Source of the DNA: Emticicia sp040253585
Lineage (GTDB): Bacteria; Bacteroidota; Bacteroidia; Cytophagales; Spirosomataceae
Assembly (NCBI RefSeq): GCF_040253585.1
Contig: NZ_JBELAU010000011.1
Coordinates: forward strand, 226,612-290,611
Length of the DNA stretch: 64,000 nt
Reading direction: 5' to 3'
The notes below the pieces were generated by a model. The model ran no database searches. It saw only the letters and a list, made by a program, of their open reading frames with translations, and had not been told where the DNA came from. Each line of letters begins with the position of its first letter. Position 1 is the stretch's first letter. The translations under genes and the position numbers were made by a program. Shown one piece after another: positions 42,401 to 51,604 of the stretch.

Positions 42401-43195
42401 CTATATTGCCCAATAACGTTGAATTTCGGCCAGTAGTTCCGTATGAACTGCCGAACCTACCACTACATCTCCACCAAAAAGATGATTATCTCCACCCGAA
42501 AAATCGGTGGCAAAACCTCCAGCTTCTGTTACAAGTAAAATTCCTGCTGCCATATCCCACGAGTTGAGATTATACTCATAAAAACCATCAAAATATCCGC
42601 ACGCGGTGTAAGCCAAATCAATTGCTGCCGAACCCATACGGCGTAAACCGTGCGTTTTCTGCATCAAAGATTCCAAAATAAGCAAGTATTTATCTTGATT
42701 TTCAAATTTATAATAAGGAAATCCAGTTGCGAGTAGGCTTTCTCCTAAATGTTTAATTGGCGAGACTTGAATTTTTTCGCCGTTTCTAAAAGCACCACCA
42801 CCTTTAGTCGCTGAAAAGACTTCTTTTGTGCAGACATTATACACTACTCCTACTAAAACATCTTTTCCACGAGCAAGAGCCAAACTTACTGAGTAATTTG
42901 GCAAACCATGAATAAAATTGGCTGTTCCATCGAGCGGGTCGATAATCCAATTTAAACCTTCGAGGTCAGATGAATCGGCTGTACCTTCTTCTGTGATAAA
43001 TCCTGCCTCAGGGAGAATCTCACGCAGACGACTAACGATTATTTTTTCGGTTTCTTTATCAACATACGAAACTACGTTGTTTACGTCTTTATACTCGACC
43101 GAATTTCTATTAAACTTAGCTGATTCTTGAGCAATAAACGCTCCTGCTTCTTTGGCTACTTCTACTGTTTGTTGGCAAATTTCTTGTAAATTCAT
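42401..43195 (-). CDS. Inositol monophosphatase family protein
   Basis: A 264-residue Mg2+-dependent phosphatase. The metal-binding motifs are FITEEGTADSS (Glu-Glu), WIIDPLDGTANFIHGLP and LNSWDMAAGILLVTEAGG, the IMPase/SuhB pattern. It should dephosphorylate inositol 1-phosphate or a related sugar phosphate. Length is normal. It lies downstream of the MuiA-like gene on the same strand, with a heptad array between them. Confidence 0.9.
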   Translation of the reverse strand: MNLQEICQQTVEVAKEAGAFIAQESAKFNRNSVEYKDVNNVVSYVDKETEKIIVSRLREILPEAGFITEEGTADSSDLEGLNWIIDPLDGTANFIHGLPNYSVSLALARGKDVLVGVVYNVCTKEVFSATKGGGAFRNGEKIQVSPIKHLGESLLATGFPYYKFENQDKYLLILESLMQKTHGLRRMGSAAIDLAYTACGYFDGFYEYNLNSWDMAAGILLVTEAGGFATDFSGGDNHLFGGDVVVGSAVHTELLAEIQRYWAI

Positions 43196-43201
43196 ATTTT
43201 A

Positions 43202-43281
43202 AGATTGGAGATTCGAGATTGTAGATTCGAGATTAGAATTAGCATAAATATGTTTTCTCAAATCCCATATCTCCAATCTCG
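43202..43281. repeat. Heptad-word array between IMPase and MuiA-like genes
   Basis: Five tandem units of AGATTNN: AGATTGG, AGATTCG, AGATTGT, AGATTCG, AGATTAG (43202-43236). An opposed block AATCCCA, TATCTCC, AATCTCG (43261-43281) follows. The block ends just before the stop of the MuiA-like gene. Confidence 0.65.
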
Positions 43282-43289
43282 TGTCTATT

Positions 43290-44936
43290 TCAAAGTCCTT
43301 GAATATTTTTTCCTTTTGGATATTTTACGTTGTATTTCAGTAAAATCTCTTTGTTTTCGAGTGGTTGGAGAATCAATTTCCAAGTGAGTTTTCCAGTTTC
43401 ACGGTTGAAATCAGCACCGATGGCATCTTCCAATTCAACTTCGATTCTGCTATCTTGTGAAATTGGCACTTGGTCTTCCATCACGATTGAAATTGGTTCA
43501 TTTTTCGTGTTTCTAAGCGTAATTCGATAGCCAAATGTTTCACGGATATTTGAACCTACATTTTTTCTTGATTTAAACTCCTCAATTGTCTCACGCTTAG
43601 AGATAATCTTTTTGTCTCTTCCCATCGAAATTAACAAAGAATCTTTGGCTTCTCCACCTGCAATATCAGTTGTGCCTACGAAAGTTCCTTCAAAATACAC
43701 ATTGGCTGTTCCTGGCAGTAAATTATACTTTTCCCAATCAGTAATAATCGCCGTTAAGAAAGCATCTTTATCGAATTTAGGAACTGTATAATATTTGTAA
43801 GTAGAGCGTAATGAATGATTTTGAATATCAACCATTTCTGCATTTCCGCCAGAGTTGATGTTGTAAGGAATTGAAATATCAAAGTTTACCGCTAAGGTTG
43901 ATTGAACTGTGTTGACAAATGAAGCGGTAGTTGAAACATCTGCCATTGCTACTGGTGCAGCAGCCATTTCCATCGCTTGGGGAGCTTCTCCTTTCATCAT
44001 GCGTGCATTTTTTGTCTGAATTACGACTGGCTCATAAATATTCACATATTGAGCATATAATTCGGGTTTAGTGCCACCTTCAGCTGGATTTGCTGTTGAA
44101 AGTGTTAGTTTCACATTTTTCCAGTCGATACCTGTACTTTGGTAAACATTTGCACGATAAGCCAAATCAATATTGCTTTTTACGTCTTTTGCACGAATGT
44201 CATACACTGGCGACCAACCTGCATTATTTGCAATGTAAGTAAGATTCAACTCAACTGCTGAATATGCTTTTGTTTGCAATGTCAATTCAATTTCGCCCGC
44301 TGGTTGATTTACGTTTGTGCCTTGCGAAGTAAGTTGTTGCTGAAAACGATTGATTTTATCTTGTAAATCTCTCGACTGACGAACTAATTGCATTTGACGA
44401 GTGCCGATTTCTGTGAGTTTAGTTCTGAAAAAATCCATCATTTCTTTCAAATCTTCGGGGGTTGCTCCGTCTTTCTCATTTTTAATGTTTGAGTTCGCCA
44501 TAAGCATATTTCGCTCATTATCAGCCACTTTCACTAAAACATCGACAACTTCTAACTCACTTTTGGCCATTTTCAATGAGTCTTCCAGCACACTACGTTT
44601 TTTATTACCGAGATAATTTTGTTTGAATTTCACACCCATAATCACCACATCACCTTTGCCGCCAATCTGAATACTATTTGGGTCGGCAGTTGTGGCTACA
44701 TTGCCGATTATCATTTTGGTTGTGCCAGCCTGTACAGTAGTTTTTACACGAGCATCAATTTGAGCACGATTTAAGAAAACTGTGATGTGTTGATTCTCGG
44801 CATCAACTTTTATTTGACCTTGTGAGAAAATCGGAAAATGAAAACCAAATAGTAATGCTCCAAGCCCCAGTGTGGAATTTAGAATGGATGTTTTTGAAAA
44901 AAATAAGGTTAGTAATGATTTCAAATAGATTTTCAT
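43290..44936 (-). CDS. MuiA-like exported protein (DUF4140/DUF4139)
   Basis: A 548-residue protein with an early hydrophobic export segment (about 15-38). An N-terminal DUF4140-type part (HITVFLNRAQIDARVKTTV) leads into a coiled-coil-like helical region at about 110-200. The C-terminal DUF4139 domain carries LTYIANNAGWSPVYDIRAKDV, STGIDWKNVKLTLSTANP and FGYRITLRNTKNEPISI. The family includes mucoidy inhibitor MuiA; its biochemical role is unknown. It reads alone and diverges from the Ldh gene. Confidence 0.82.
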   Translation of the reverse strand: MKIYLKSLLTLFFSKTSILNSTLGLGALLFGFHFPIFSQGQIKVDAENQHITVFLNRAQIDARVKTTVQAGTTKMIIGNVATTADPNSIQIGGKGDVVIMGVKFKQNYLGNKKRSVLEDSLKMAKSELEVVDVLVKVADNERNMLMANSNIKNEKDGATPEDLKEMMDFFRTKLTEIGTRQMQLVRQSRDLQDKINRFQQQLTSQGTNVNQPAGEIELTLQTKAYSAVELNLTYIANNAGWSPVYDIRAKDVKSNIDLAYRANVYQSTGIDWKNVKLTLSTANPAEGGTKPELYAQYVNIYEPVVIQTKNARMMKGEAPQAMEMAAAPVAMADVSTTASFVNTVQSTLAVNFDISIPYNINSGGNAEMVDIQNHSLRSTYKYYTVPKFDKDAFLTAIITDWEKYNLLPGTANVYFEGTFVGTTDIAGGEAKDSLLISMGRDKKIISKRETIEEFKSRKNVGSNIRETFGYRITLRNTKNEPISIVMEDQVPISQDSRIEVELEDAIGADFNRETGKLTWKLILQPLENKEILLKYNVKYPKGKNIQGL

Positions 44937-45180
44937 AATAAGAGTATGTTTGTTTCTGTAAAAACGTCAAGGTATCTGTTTATTGTGTGAACAGTTTGTT
45001 AATCTATCAAACCGAAAGGCAATTTTAAGAAAAATTCTTTGCTTTAGCTGTAAAACCTTTATTATTTTGCTTGAAATTATTGTAGAGCAACTTTTCAAGT
45101 AGCTTTATATACACCATTTTTATACTACTATTTATTTGGCGAACTGGAAGCGGCTGATGCTCGGTTCGCACCACATTTAT

Positions 45181-46251
45181 ATGATTAAAGAAAAAAATCT
45201 TAGACGTTTTACAGAAAATATCTTTTTGAGTATTGGTTGCCCAAAAAAAGATGCGAAACTCGCAGCTGATGTTTTGATTTCAGCCGATTTACGTGGTGTT
45301 GATTCGCACGGAACCGCTCGCTTGGTTGGCTATGTTCGTTTGTATGATAATGGACGATTAAACCCAAATCCTGAAATTAAAATCGTTCACGAAACGCCTT
45401 CTACGGCCGTAATTGATGGTGATAAGGGTTTAGGATTAGTTGTTGCCCCTTATGCTATGAAAGTAGCTATAAAAAAAGCAAAACGCTACGGTTCGGGCTG
45501 GATTTCGGTGCAAAACTCCAATCATTTTGGTATAGCGGGGTATCACTCAATGTTGGCTTTGCCACACGATATGATTGGTTGGGCAATGACCAACGCAGCA
45601 CCTTTGGTAGTTCCGACTTTTGCTGTTGAAAAAATGCTTGGTACAAATCCGATTGCGGTTTCTGTTCCTGCTGGAAATCAACCACCTTTTGTTGCCGATT
45701 TTGCTTCTACGGCAGTTGCTTATGGAAAAATGGAAATTTTACAACGAAAAGGTTTATCGGCTCCAATCGGTTGGGTACAAGATGCCAACGGAAATCCGAC
45801 TGATGATGCCAATGCCGTAAAAAATGGCGGAGGCCTGCTCCCACTTGGTGGTGACCGTGAACATGGTAGCCATAAAGGTTATGGACTGGGGGCAATTGTC
45901 GATATTTTTTCGGGAGTTTTGTCGGGAGCAAATTTTGGGCCGTGGGTTCCTCCTTTTGCAACTGCGGGATTTCATGGAGTTGCGGCCGAACAAGTTGGCA
46001 AAGGAACGGGGCATTTCTTAGGTGCGATGCGAATTGATGGTTTCCGACCAAAAGAAGAGTTTAAGGCCAGTATGGATACTTGGATTGAGCGTTTCAGAAA
46101 TGCAAAACATATTGAAAATCAACCAGTTTTGATTCCTGGAGACCCAGAACGTGAACTTGAAAAAGAACGCCGAGCAAACGGAATTCCGCTCAATGATAAA
46201 GTGATTGAAGATTTACAAGAACTTGGAAATAGATTTGGGGTTAAGTTTTAA
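45181..46251 (+). CDS. Ldh-family malate/L-lactate dehydrogenase-type oxidoreductase
   Basis: About 356 residues from ATG 45181 (IKEKNLRRFTENIFLSIGC). In-frame ATG at 45157 and TTG at 45136 are possible but add non-family residues. Signatures of this NAD(P)-dependent family, unrelated to classical LDH: ADLRGVDSHGTARL, VQNSNHFGIAGYHSML, GTNPIAVSVPAGNQPPFVADFAS and GSHKGYGLGAIVDIFSGVLSG. Malate, lactate, ureidoglycolate and other 2-hydroxy acids are known substrates in the family; which applies here is unclear. It diverges from the MuiA-like gene. Confidence 0.88.
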   Translation: MIKEKNLRRFTENIFLSIGCPKKDAKLAADVLISADLRGVDSHGTARLVGYVRLYDNGRLNPNPEIKIVHETPSTAVIDGDKGLGLVVAPYAMKVAIKKAKRYGSGWISVQNSNHFGIAGYHSMLALPHDMIGWAMTNAAPLVVPTFAVEKMLGTNPIAVSVPAGNQPPFVADFASTAVAYGKMEILQRKGLSAPIGWVQDANGNPTDDANAVKNGGGLLPLGGDREHGSHKGYGLGAIVDIFSGVLSGANFGPWVPPFATAGFHGVAAEQVGKGTGHFLGAMRIDGFRPKEEFKASMDTWIERFRNAKHIENQPVLIPGDPERELEKERRANGIPLNDKVIEDLQELGNRFGVKF

Positions 46252-46255
46252 CCCT

Positions 46256-46282
46256 TAGGGACGTCCAAATTGGACGTCCCTA
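46256..46282. repeat. REP-like palindrome, copy 1
   Basis: Arms TAGGGACGTCCAA and its complement around a single central A. It lies in the convergent gap after the Ldh gene. The core GACGTCCAAATTGGACGTC is closely matched at 56009-56037. Confidence 0.7.
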
Positions 46283-46363
46283 CGAAATATCAACTTCTAC
46301 AAATTTTATTTTCTGACCGTAGGTCACATATTGTTACTTTCTCAAAATTCATATTAGCTAATC

Positions 46364-47269
46364 TCACCATTTCTCATACCCCTCCACTGGCTTGAATTTC
46401 GATTTTGGCTCGTAATAATTCCAAAGCAAAGCACTTACTTTTCGTAATAATTCATAACCTTCATTATCTCTCGTCCACGATTCATCTTTCTGTTTTTTTG
46501 TAATGATACAATAAACGTATTCGGCGTGTGGTGCGTGAACTAAAACTACTTCCGAACGTGAACGATTGACCGCTCCATTTTTCGTACCAACTTTTACATT
46601 TTCGGGTAATTGTGAAAGTCCTTCTCCATCCCAAAACTGACGCCCAAGATTTCGATACATTCTGTCGGAGGCGTCGGCAGTAAAAACTTTTCTCTGACGA
46701 AGCATTGTTATCAACTCGGCCATTTCTCGTGGTGTGGTTTGACCCCAACCATATTCTGGTCGATACGCCTCACGCCCAGCGGTTCGTGAATTCACTCGGG
46801 TATTTTTTAAGCCCAATGAGTCCATTATTGCATTTATTCGTGTTCCTCCTGCCATTGCTTGAAGCCATAAACTCCCAGTATTATCGCTTACTGTACACAT
46901 TAGCATCATTACTTTATTGAGTTCTATTTTAGCTCCATCTTTTAGTGACCCAACAATTCCATCATCATAATGAAGCGAATCTTTGTAAATAAGCTCTTGG
47001 TCATATTTCAATTCTCCTTTTAGAATTTTATCGAAAGTACCGACCATAATAGGTATTTTGACCATGCTCGCCGTTGGAAAGATAGTATCGGCATTGATGG
47101 CTGCAAACTTGTTGGTTTTCAAGTTTTTTACATAAACTCCCACAACGCCATTAAAACCTGCGAGCGTTTCTTGCAGTTTATTTTGCAACACCTTATCTTC
47201 TTTAGGGCTTTGAGCAAATATTGATAAATTTAGACTCAGTAAAACAAAGAAAGTTAGTTTCTTTTTCAC
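46364..47269 (-). CDS. Class A beta-lactamase-related serine hydrolase
   Basis: A 301-residue exported protein (signal peptide to about 20, SIFAQ). It keeps the penicillin-recognising order: Ser68-x-x-Lys71 in TASMVKIP and Ser128-Asp129-Asn130 in VSDNTGS. The third motif is Lys230-Asn231-Gly232 (VGTKNGAVN) in place of the usual KTG or KSG, and the SDN is followed by a normal helix. The omega-loop Glu is not obvious to me. It may be a beta-lactamase, a PBP-like hydrolase or another serine hydrolase; activity cannot be decided from sequence. Confidence 0.8.
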   Translation of the reverse strand: MKKKLTFFVLLSLNLSIFAQSPKEDKVLQNKLQETLAGFNGVVGVYVKNLKTNKFAAINADTIFPTASMVKIPIMVGTFDKILKGELKYDQELIYKDSLHYDDGIVGSLKDGAKIELNKVMMLMCTVSDNTGSLWLQAMAGGTRINAIMDSLGLKNTRVNSRTAGREAYRPEYGWGQTTPREMAELITMLRQRKVFTADASDRMYRNLGRQFWDGEGLSQLPENVKVGTKNGAVNRSRSEVVLVHAPHAEYVYCIITKKQKDESWTRDNEGYELLRKVSALLWNYYEPKSKFKPVEGYEKW

Positions 47270-47329
47270 GGTTTGAATGGTTTAATGATGAAGTAATAGC
47301 AAAAATATAATTTTATCCTTCAAAAGCAA

Positions 47330-47355
47330 AAAGCCATGCAATGAGCATGGCTTTT
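47330..47355 (-). terminator. Intrinsic terminator after the large TonB receptor gene
   Basis: Arms AAAGCCATGC (47330-47339) and GCATGGCTTT pair across a 5-nt loop. On the minus strand the stem is followed by TTTTTGCTTTTG, 42 nt past the receptor's stop. Confidence 0.7.
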
Positions 47356-47396
47356 GAGTACTATAAATCTATTGTTGAAGTATAATTTTGCTAAAA

Positions 47397-50009
47397 TTAT
47401 CTTGGACGACCACCACCACCAGCTGGTTGTTGAGTAGTTACACCATCTCCTTCACCAGCTTTTGCATCATCATTACTTACTTTCTTCTTACTACGGAACA
47501 TATTTCCTCCGCTGAAATCCATTTTACCAAACATATAATTGATTGAGAAACGAATACCACGATTGTAAACATTACGTATGTTAGTCGTTTTGAAAGTAGG
47601 GTCGCTTGACTCGCTCGAAATTTTAAGTGCTTTCGTAAACGGATTGTCCAGACCAATATTGAAACTTCCTTTTTTGTTTTTGAAGTCTTTTTTCACACCT
47701 AAATTATAGAAACGGAATGCCCCTTGATAACCTTGTAATTGAATCTGACGACTACCCATGAAACCAAATGCTTGAGCTCCCCAACCTTTAGTAAAAGTAT
47801 ATGAAGCATTGAAGTTAACATTAGCATTCCAACCCTCATTTGAAATTTCTACAACTGTATTTTTATAAGTATTTGTTGCAGCATCCAGAATTGGAATTAA
47901 TATCGAACCATTCAATAAGTTATTGGTAATGTTTGTACCACCACCCAAACGGAGATTCTTAGTTGGTTGTAAATTCACGAAAATACTACCACCATAGAAA
48001 TTAGTTTTTCCGATATTATCAAAAGTTGAGGTTACGATACCTTGTTCATTTACCGACCTTACACTTGTGATATTATTGTCGGTAAATCTTCTAAATAATG
48101 AAACATTGATTGAATTTGCTTTGAAATAAGTACTATAATTCAATTCAAAACTATGGCTTAATTCAGGTTTTAATAATGGGTTACCATACGAAATATTCAG
48201 AGGGTCAGCGTAGTTTACGAATGGATTCAAGAATTCAAGTGATGGACGTTGAATACGCTGTGTATAACTTGCTCTTACTTTATGATTTTTTGGAAAATCT
48301 TTAGAAACCGACAAACTTGGAATAACATTCTCGTAAGCAGGAATCGTAATTTTGCTATCTGAAGTCTGGAATTTAGCAGTAATCTGCGTATTTTCATAAC
48401 GAACCCCAGCTTTAATACCCCATTTTTTAGGTAAAGCAATCGTAAAAGTCGAATAAGCTGCTGCTACATCTTGGTCATAACTAAAATTATTGGTTCTATT
48501 AGCTTGAATGATGTAAGCACTCGTTGAAGCATCCCAGTTAAAGAAATCAAACTCACTCGTTACATCACGGATGATGTATTTCGCTCCAACTTCAAAGATA
48601 TTTTTCTTAAATGGATAGGTGTAATCCATTTGAAAAGTTGTCTCGCCATTGATACCATCATTATTACTTTTGTTGAATGGTACACTATTACGGGAGTTTA
48701 TAAATTCTGTTACTCTCACATTACGGCCATGTTGAGCTAAAAAAGCCAACTCGTGTCCTTGCTCTTTGAAAGTCTTCGTGTAGTTAAAGTCAACATCAAT
48801 GCTTTGATTGTTACGAATATTTTTCGATTCTTGAGCAAATTGTTGCAAAATTGTACCCGATACAGTATTTAACAAACTTGTTTGTAAACCAGTTGTATTA
48901 AAACCTCCACTACCATATCTTGCACTCAAACTCATTGAATTTTTAGCATTGATATCATAATCAAGCGTGAGTTGAGAATTGGCAAACAAACGTCTCACAT
49001 CATTTTCATCACTTTGTTTGAAAACAGTTTCAACACCTCTGACCGACGAAACACGATTGGTAGAACCATCACTTGGTGTGTTGTATGAGCTGTTTCCACC
49101 AAAATTCAATGCTACACCAACCTTCTTTTTGCGTAAGTTTACATTACCAAAAGCATTCGCTCCACGCCAGCCAGCACCAGCATTCACAAAACCTGTCAAA
49201 CCTTGAAGGTTGTTTTTCTTTGTAATGATATTGATGATACCAGCCGTACCTTCAGCATCATATTTGGCTGATGGTGAAGTAATTACCTCAACTTGTTTAA
49301 TCATATCAGCAGGAATTTGCTTGATTGCATCGGCCACATTAGTAGCTAAAATACTCGAAGGCTTGTTATTAATCAACACCTTGATATTACCACTTCCACG
49401 CATTTGCACGTTTCCGTCCATATCAACCGTAAGCATTGGAACTTTACGTAAAACGTCTTCGGCAGTTCCACCTTTACTCGTGATATCTTTGTCTGCATTA
49501 TAAACCAAACGGTCAACTTTATCTTCAATTAAAGATGCCTGACCTGTAACCGTTACCTCAGCCAAAACTTTTGTATCGGTTGACATCAACATATTTCCAA
49601 CATTGACTTCTTCTTTGTTTGCCTTGATTTCAACTTTAGCTAAAACCGCATTTTTGTAGCCAATAAATGAACCCACAACTTTATAAGTCCCTTTTGCTAA
49701 GTTTTTGACAGTAAATGCACCATTCATATCGGTCATTGCACCATCAACTACTTTATTGTTTTTGTCATAAACAGCTACCGATGCAAACTCTACGGCCTTA
49801 TTAGTTGTAGAATCAATCAATTTACCAGAGATTTTAGCAGAACCTCTTGGAATTTCTTCTTGTGGAATTTGTGGTTGCTGCTGATTCATTCCAGGAAAAC
49901 CGCCTCCACCCATACGCATACCACCACCTCCGCCACCACCTGGAAATTGGGCAAAAGTAACACAAGCACTTCCAATAATTAATAATAAAAGTAAATTCAG
50001 TTTTTTCAT
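47397..50009 (-). CDS. TonB-dependent receptor-like outer-membrane beta-barrel (OMP_b-brl_3 type)
   Basis: An 870-residue outer-membrane protein with a signal peptide (to VTFAQ), then a glycine-rich stretch (about 21-45), a carboxypeptidase-like domain (KISGKLIDSTTNKAVEFASV), a plug (LVYNADKDITSKGGTAEDVLRKVPMLTVD; MIKQVEVITSPSAKYDAEGTAGIINI) and a large barrel. This matches the outer-membrane-protein group without a known substrate. The C-terminus again turns Gly-rich (TTQQPAGGGGRPR), unlike the aromatic ending typical of barrels. It reads alone. Confidence 0.85.
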   Translation of the reverse strand: MKKLNLLLLLIIGSACVTFAQFPGGGGGGGMRMGGGGFPGMNQQQPQIPQEEIPRGSAKISGKLIDSTTNKAVEFASVAVYDKNNKVVDGAMTDMNGAFTVKNLAKGTYKVVGSFIGYKNAVLAKVEIKANKEEVNVGNMLMSTDTKVLAEVTVTGQASLIEDKVDRLVYNADKDITSKGGTAEDVLRKVPMLTVDMDGNVQMRGSGNIKVLINNKPSSILATNVADAIKQIPADMIKQVEVITSPSAKYDAEGTAGIINIITKKNNLQGLTGFVNAGAGWRGANAFGNVNLRKKKVGVALNFGGNSSYNTPSDGSTNRVSSVRGVETVFKQSDENDVRRLFANSQLTLDYDINAKNSMSLSARYGSGGFNTTGLQTSLLNTVSGTILQQFAQESKNIRNNQSIDVDFNYTKTFKEQGHELAFLAQHGRNVRVTEFINSRNSVPFNKSNNDGINGETTFQMDYTYPFKKNIFEVGAKYIIRDVTSEFDFFNWDASTSAYIIQANRTNNFSYDQDVAAAYSTFTIALPKKWGIKAGVRYENTQITAKFQTSDSKITIPAYENVIPSLSVSKDFPKNHKVRASYTQRIQRPSLEFLNPFVNYADPLNISYGNPLLKPELSHSFELNYSTYFKANSINVSLFRRFTDNNITSVRSVNEQGIVTSTFDNIGKTNFYGGSIFVNLQPTKNLRLGGGTNITNNLLNGSILIPILDAATNTYKNTVVEISNEGWNANVNFNASYTFTKGWGAQAFGFMGSRQIQLQGYQGAFRFYNLGVKKDFKNKKGSFNIGLDNPFTKALKISSESSDPTFKTTNIRNVYNRGIRFSINYMFGKMDFSGGNMFRSKKKVSNDDAKAGEGDGVTTQQPAGGGGRPR

Positions 50010-50256
50010 TAGTTGATTTTTTAAAATAGTATTTATAACAGCACAATTTAAAATTCTTCAAATCTTGAATAAGTACAAAATTAATGCTTATTTACCCTTG
50101 AAAAACTAAATTTAGTACCAAATGATTTAGATAATTTACAATCGGTTGAAAAGAGTAGACGAATGGCTCTTAATAATAGACATGAAAAATGCAAAATTGT
50201 GATGAGTGGCAGTGAGAAGTGAAAAAAATACAAAAAATGAGAAAAATGAAAATAAG
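50010..50256. other. Non-coding gap upstream of the large TonB receptor gene
   Basis: A 247-nt AT-rich gap. It should contain the receptor's promoter and leader. I see no clear -7 element, hairpin or word array, and no open frame worth calling apart from the small gene just beyond it. Confidence 0.5.
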
Positions 50257-50436
50257 CTACTTTTCAATTTGGTATTTTCTTCGAGTGGAATTAATTAAGA
50301 ATTTCTTTTGTGAAGTAAAACTTTCAGCGTGCATTTGAGCAAATAAATATTTCCATTCATCAAATCTTTGAGCTTCAGATTTTTTGAATTTTTCGGCATC
50401 AATTTTTTTGGTAATCAAATATTCTTCAAAAGTCAT
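50257..50436 (-). CDS. Conserved-looking 59-residue protein
   Basis: ATG 50436 to TAG 50257 encodes a compact, charged, helical protein: TFEEYLITKKIDAEKFKKSE, then RFDEWKYLFAQMHAESFTSQKKF and a basic end RRKYQIEK. The pattern (T-EEYL--KKID---F, W---F-QMH--SFT-QK-FLIN--RRKY) feels like a small family that I have seen in Bacteroidota, from memory only. It is cytoplasmic with no known role. It diverges from the GH113-like lipoprotein gene and lies upstream of the TonB receptor on the same strand. Confidence 0.6.
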   Translation of the reverse strand: MTFEEYLITKKIDAEKFKKSEAQRFDEWKYLFAQMHAESFTSQKKFLINSTRRKYQIEK

Positions 50437-50534
50437 TCTTTTTCGATTAAGGAAAAGTTTATTTGCAAAACTATCGACTATTTCTCAATTTTATAACAAA
50501 TATTCAACTTTTTTCAATTTCTCGACCTGTAAAA

Positions 50535-51578
50535 ATGCTCAAAAAATATTTCCTTTATTATATTATCCTCCTTGGAAGTTTTGGCTGTCAAAACAAAGCC
50601 GTAGTTTTTGAGGAGTCAAAACTAAAAGGCGTTTGCTTCGTTGCACCGCCGAGAGAAATCGAAGCCACTGAATTTGAAAATGTAAAAAATGTTCATGCCG
50701 AATGGGTGGCTCTTACGCCTTATGGCTTTACTCGTGATGGTAGTCCAGAATTTAGATATAACAAATCTTCAGACGGACATTGGTGGGGCGAGTCTCCGAA
50801 AGGTGTGAGTGAATGTGTGCGAATGGCCCACGAAAAAGGCTTAAAAGTGATGCTAAAACCCCACGCTTGGATACAAAGTAATTCGGGAAGTACTTTTACT
50901 GGCGATTTAGATTTCAAAACTGAGGCCGAATGGCAGACTTTTGAAAGATCTTTTGGCGAATACCTACTGGATTTTGCCAAAGTTGCCGATTCGACCAAAG
51001 TAGAAATCTATTGCATTGCTACCGAATTTAAGAATTTTGTTGAAAAACGACCTGATTTTTGGCATAAAATCATCAAGGACATTCGAGGTGTTTATAAAGG
51101 AAAACTGACCTACGCCGAAAACTGGGATTGCTACGATAAAGTACCTTTTTGGACAGAACTCGATTTTGTGGGTGTAGATGGTTATTTCCCATTGGCAGAC
51201 GAAAAATCTCCTTCATTGGAAAATATCAAAAAAGGTTGGGACAAACACCGCACAGACCTCGAAAAATTCAGTAGAAAAATCCAAAAACCTATACTTTTCA
51301 CAGAAATTGGCTATCAAAGTACCGATTTTACTACACAAAGACCGTGGGAGTCATACTCAAAACACCCCGATAATGATGCACTCCAAGCCGATGCTTATAA
51401 GGCTTTTTTTGAAGAAGTGTGGAAGGAAAGTTGGTTAGCAGGATGTTTTATATGGAAATGGTTTCCTGATATGAAACGAGAAAATGAAGAGGGTAAAAAA
51501 CATAAATTCAGAGATAAATATACCCCACAAGGTAAGGTTGGCGAAATCGTTTTGAAAGAATATTTTAAGAATAATTAG
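50535..51578 (+). CDS. GH113-like glycoside hydrolase lipoprotein
   Basis: About 347 residues from ATG 50535 (LKKYFLYYIILLGSFGC). The lipobox GSFGC anchors it to the membrane. The TIM-barrel pattern includes LKVMLKPHAWIQS, a likely acid/base Glu in YCIATEFKNF, the strand DFVGVDGYFPL and a likely nucleophile Glu in PILFTEIGYQS. These match the GH113-type 'GTA_TIM' hydrolases, some of which are beta-mannanases. The exact polysaccharide is unknown. An earlier ATG at 50463 would bury the signal peptide. Confidence 0.8.
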   Translation: MLKKYFLYYIILLGSFGCQNKAVVFEESKLKGVCFVAPPREIEATEFENVKNVHAEWVALTPYGFTRDGSPEFRYNKSSDGHWWGESPKGVSECVRMAHEKGLKVMLKPHAWIQSNSGSTFTGDLDFKTEAEWQTFERSFGEYLLDFAKVADSTKVEIYCIATEFKNFVEKRPDFWHKIIKDIRGVYKGKLTYAENWDCYDKVPFWTELDFVGVDGYFPLADEKSPSLENIKKGWDKHRTDLEKFSRKIQKPILFTEIGYQSTDFTTQRPWESYSKHPDNDALQADAYKAFFEEVWKESWLAGCFIWKWFPDMKRENEEGKKHKFRDKYTPQGKVGEIVLKEYFKNN

Positions 51579-51604
51579 TTGAAAATCACCCATTTATGAA
51601 TTAT

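Noticed and set aside
43202..43281. CRISPR array
   Set aside because: Units are 7 nt with no spacers and no cas genes are present.
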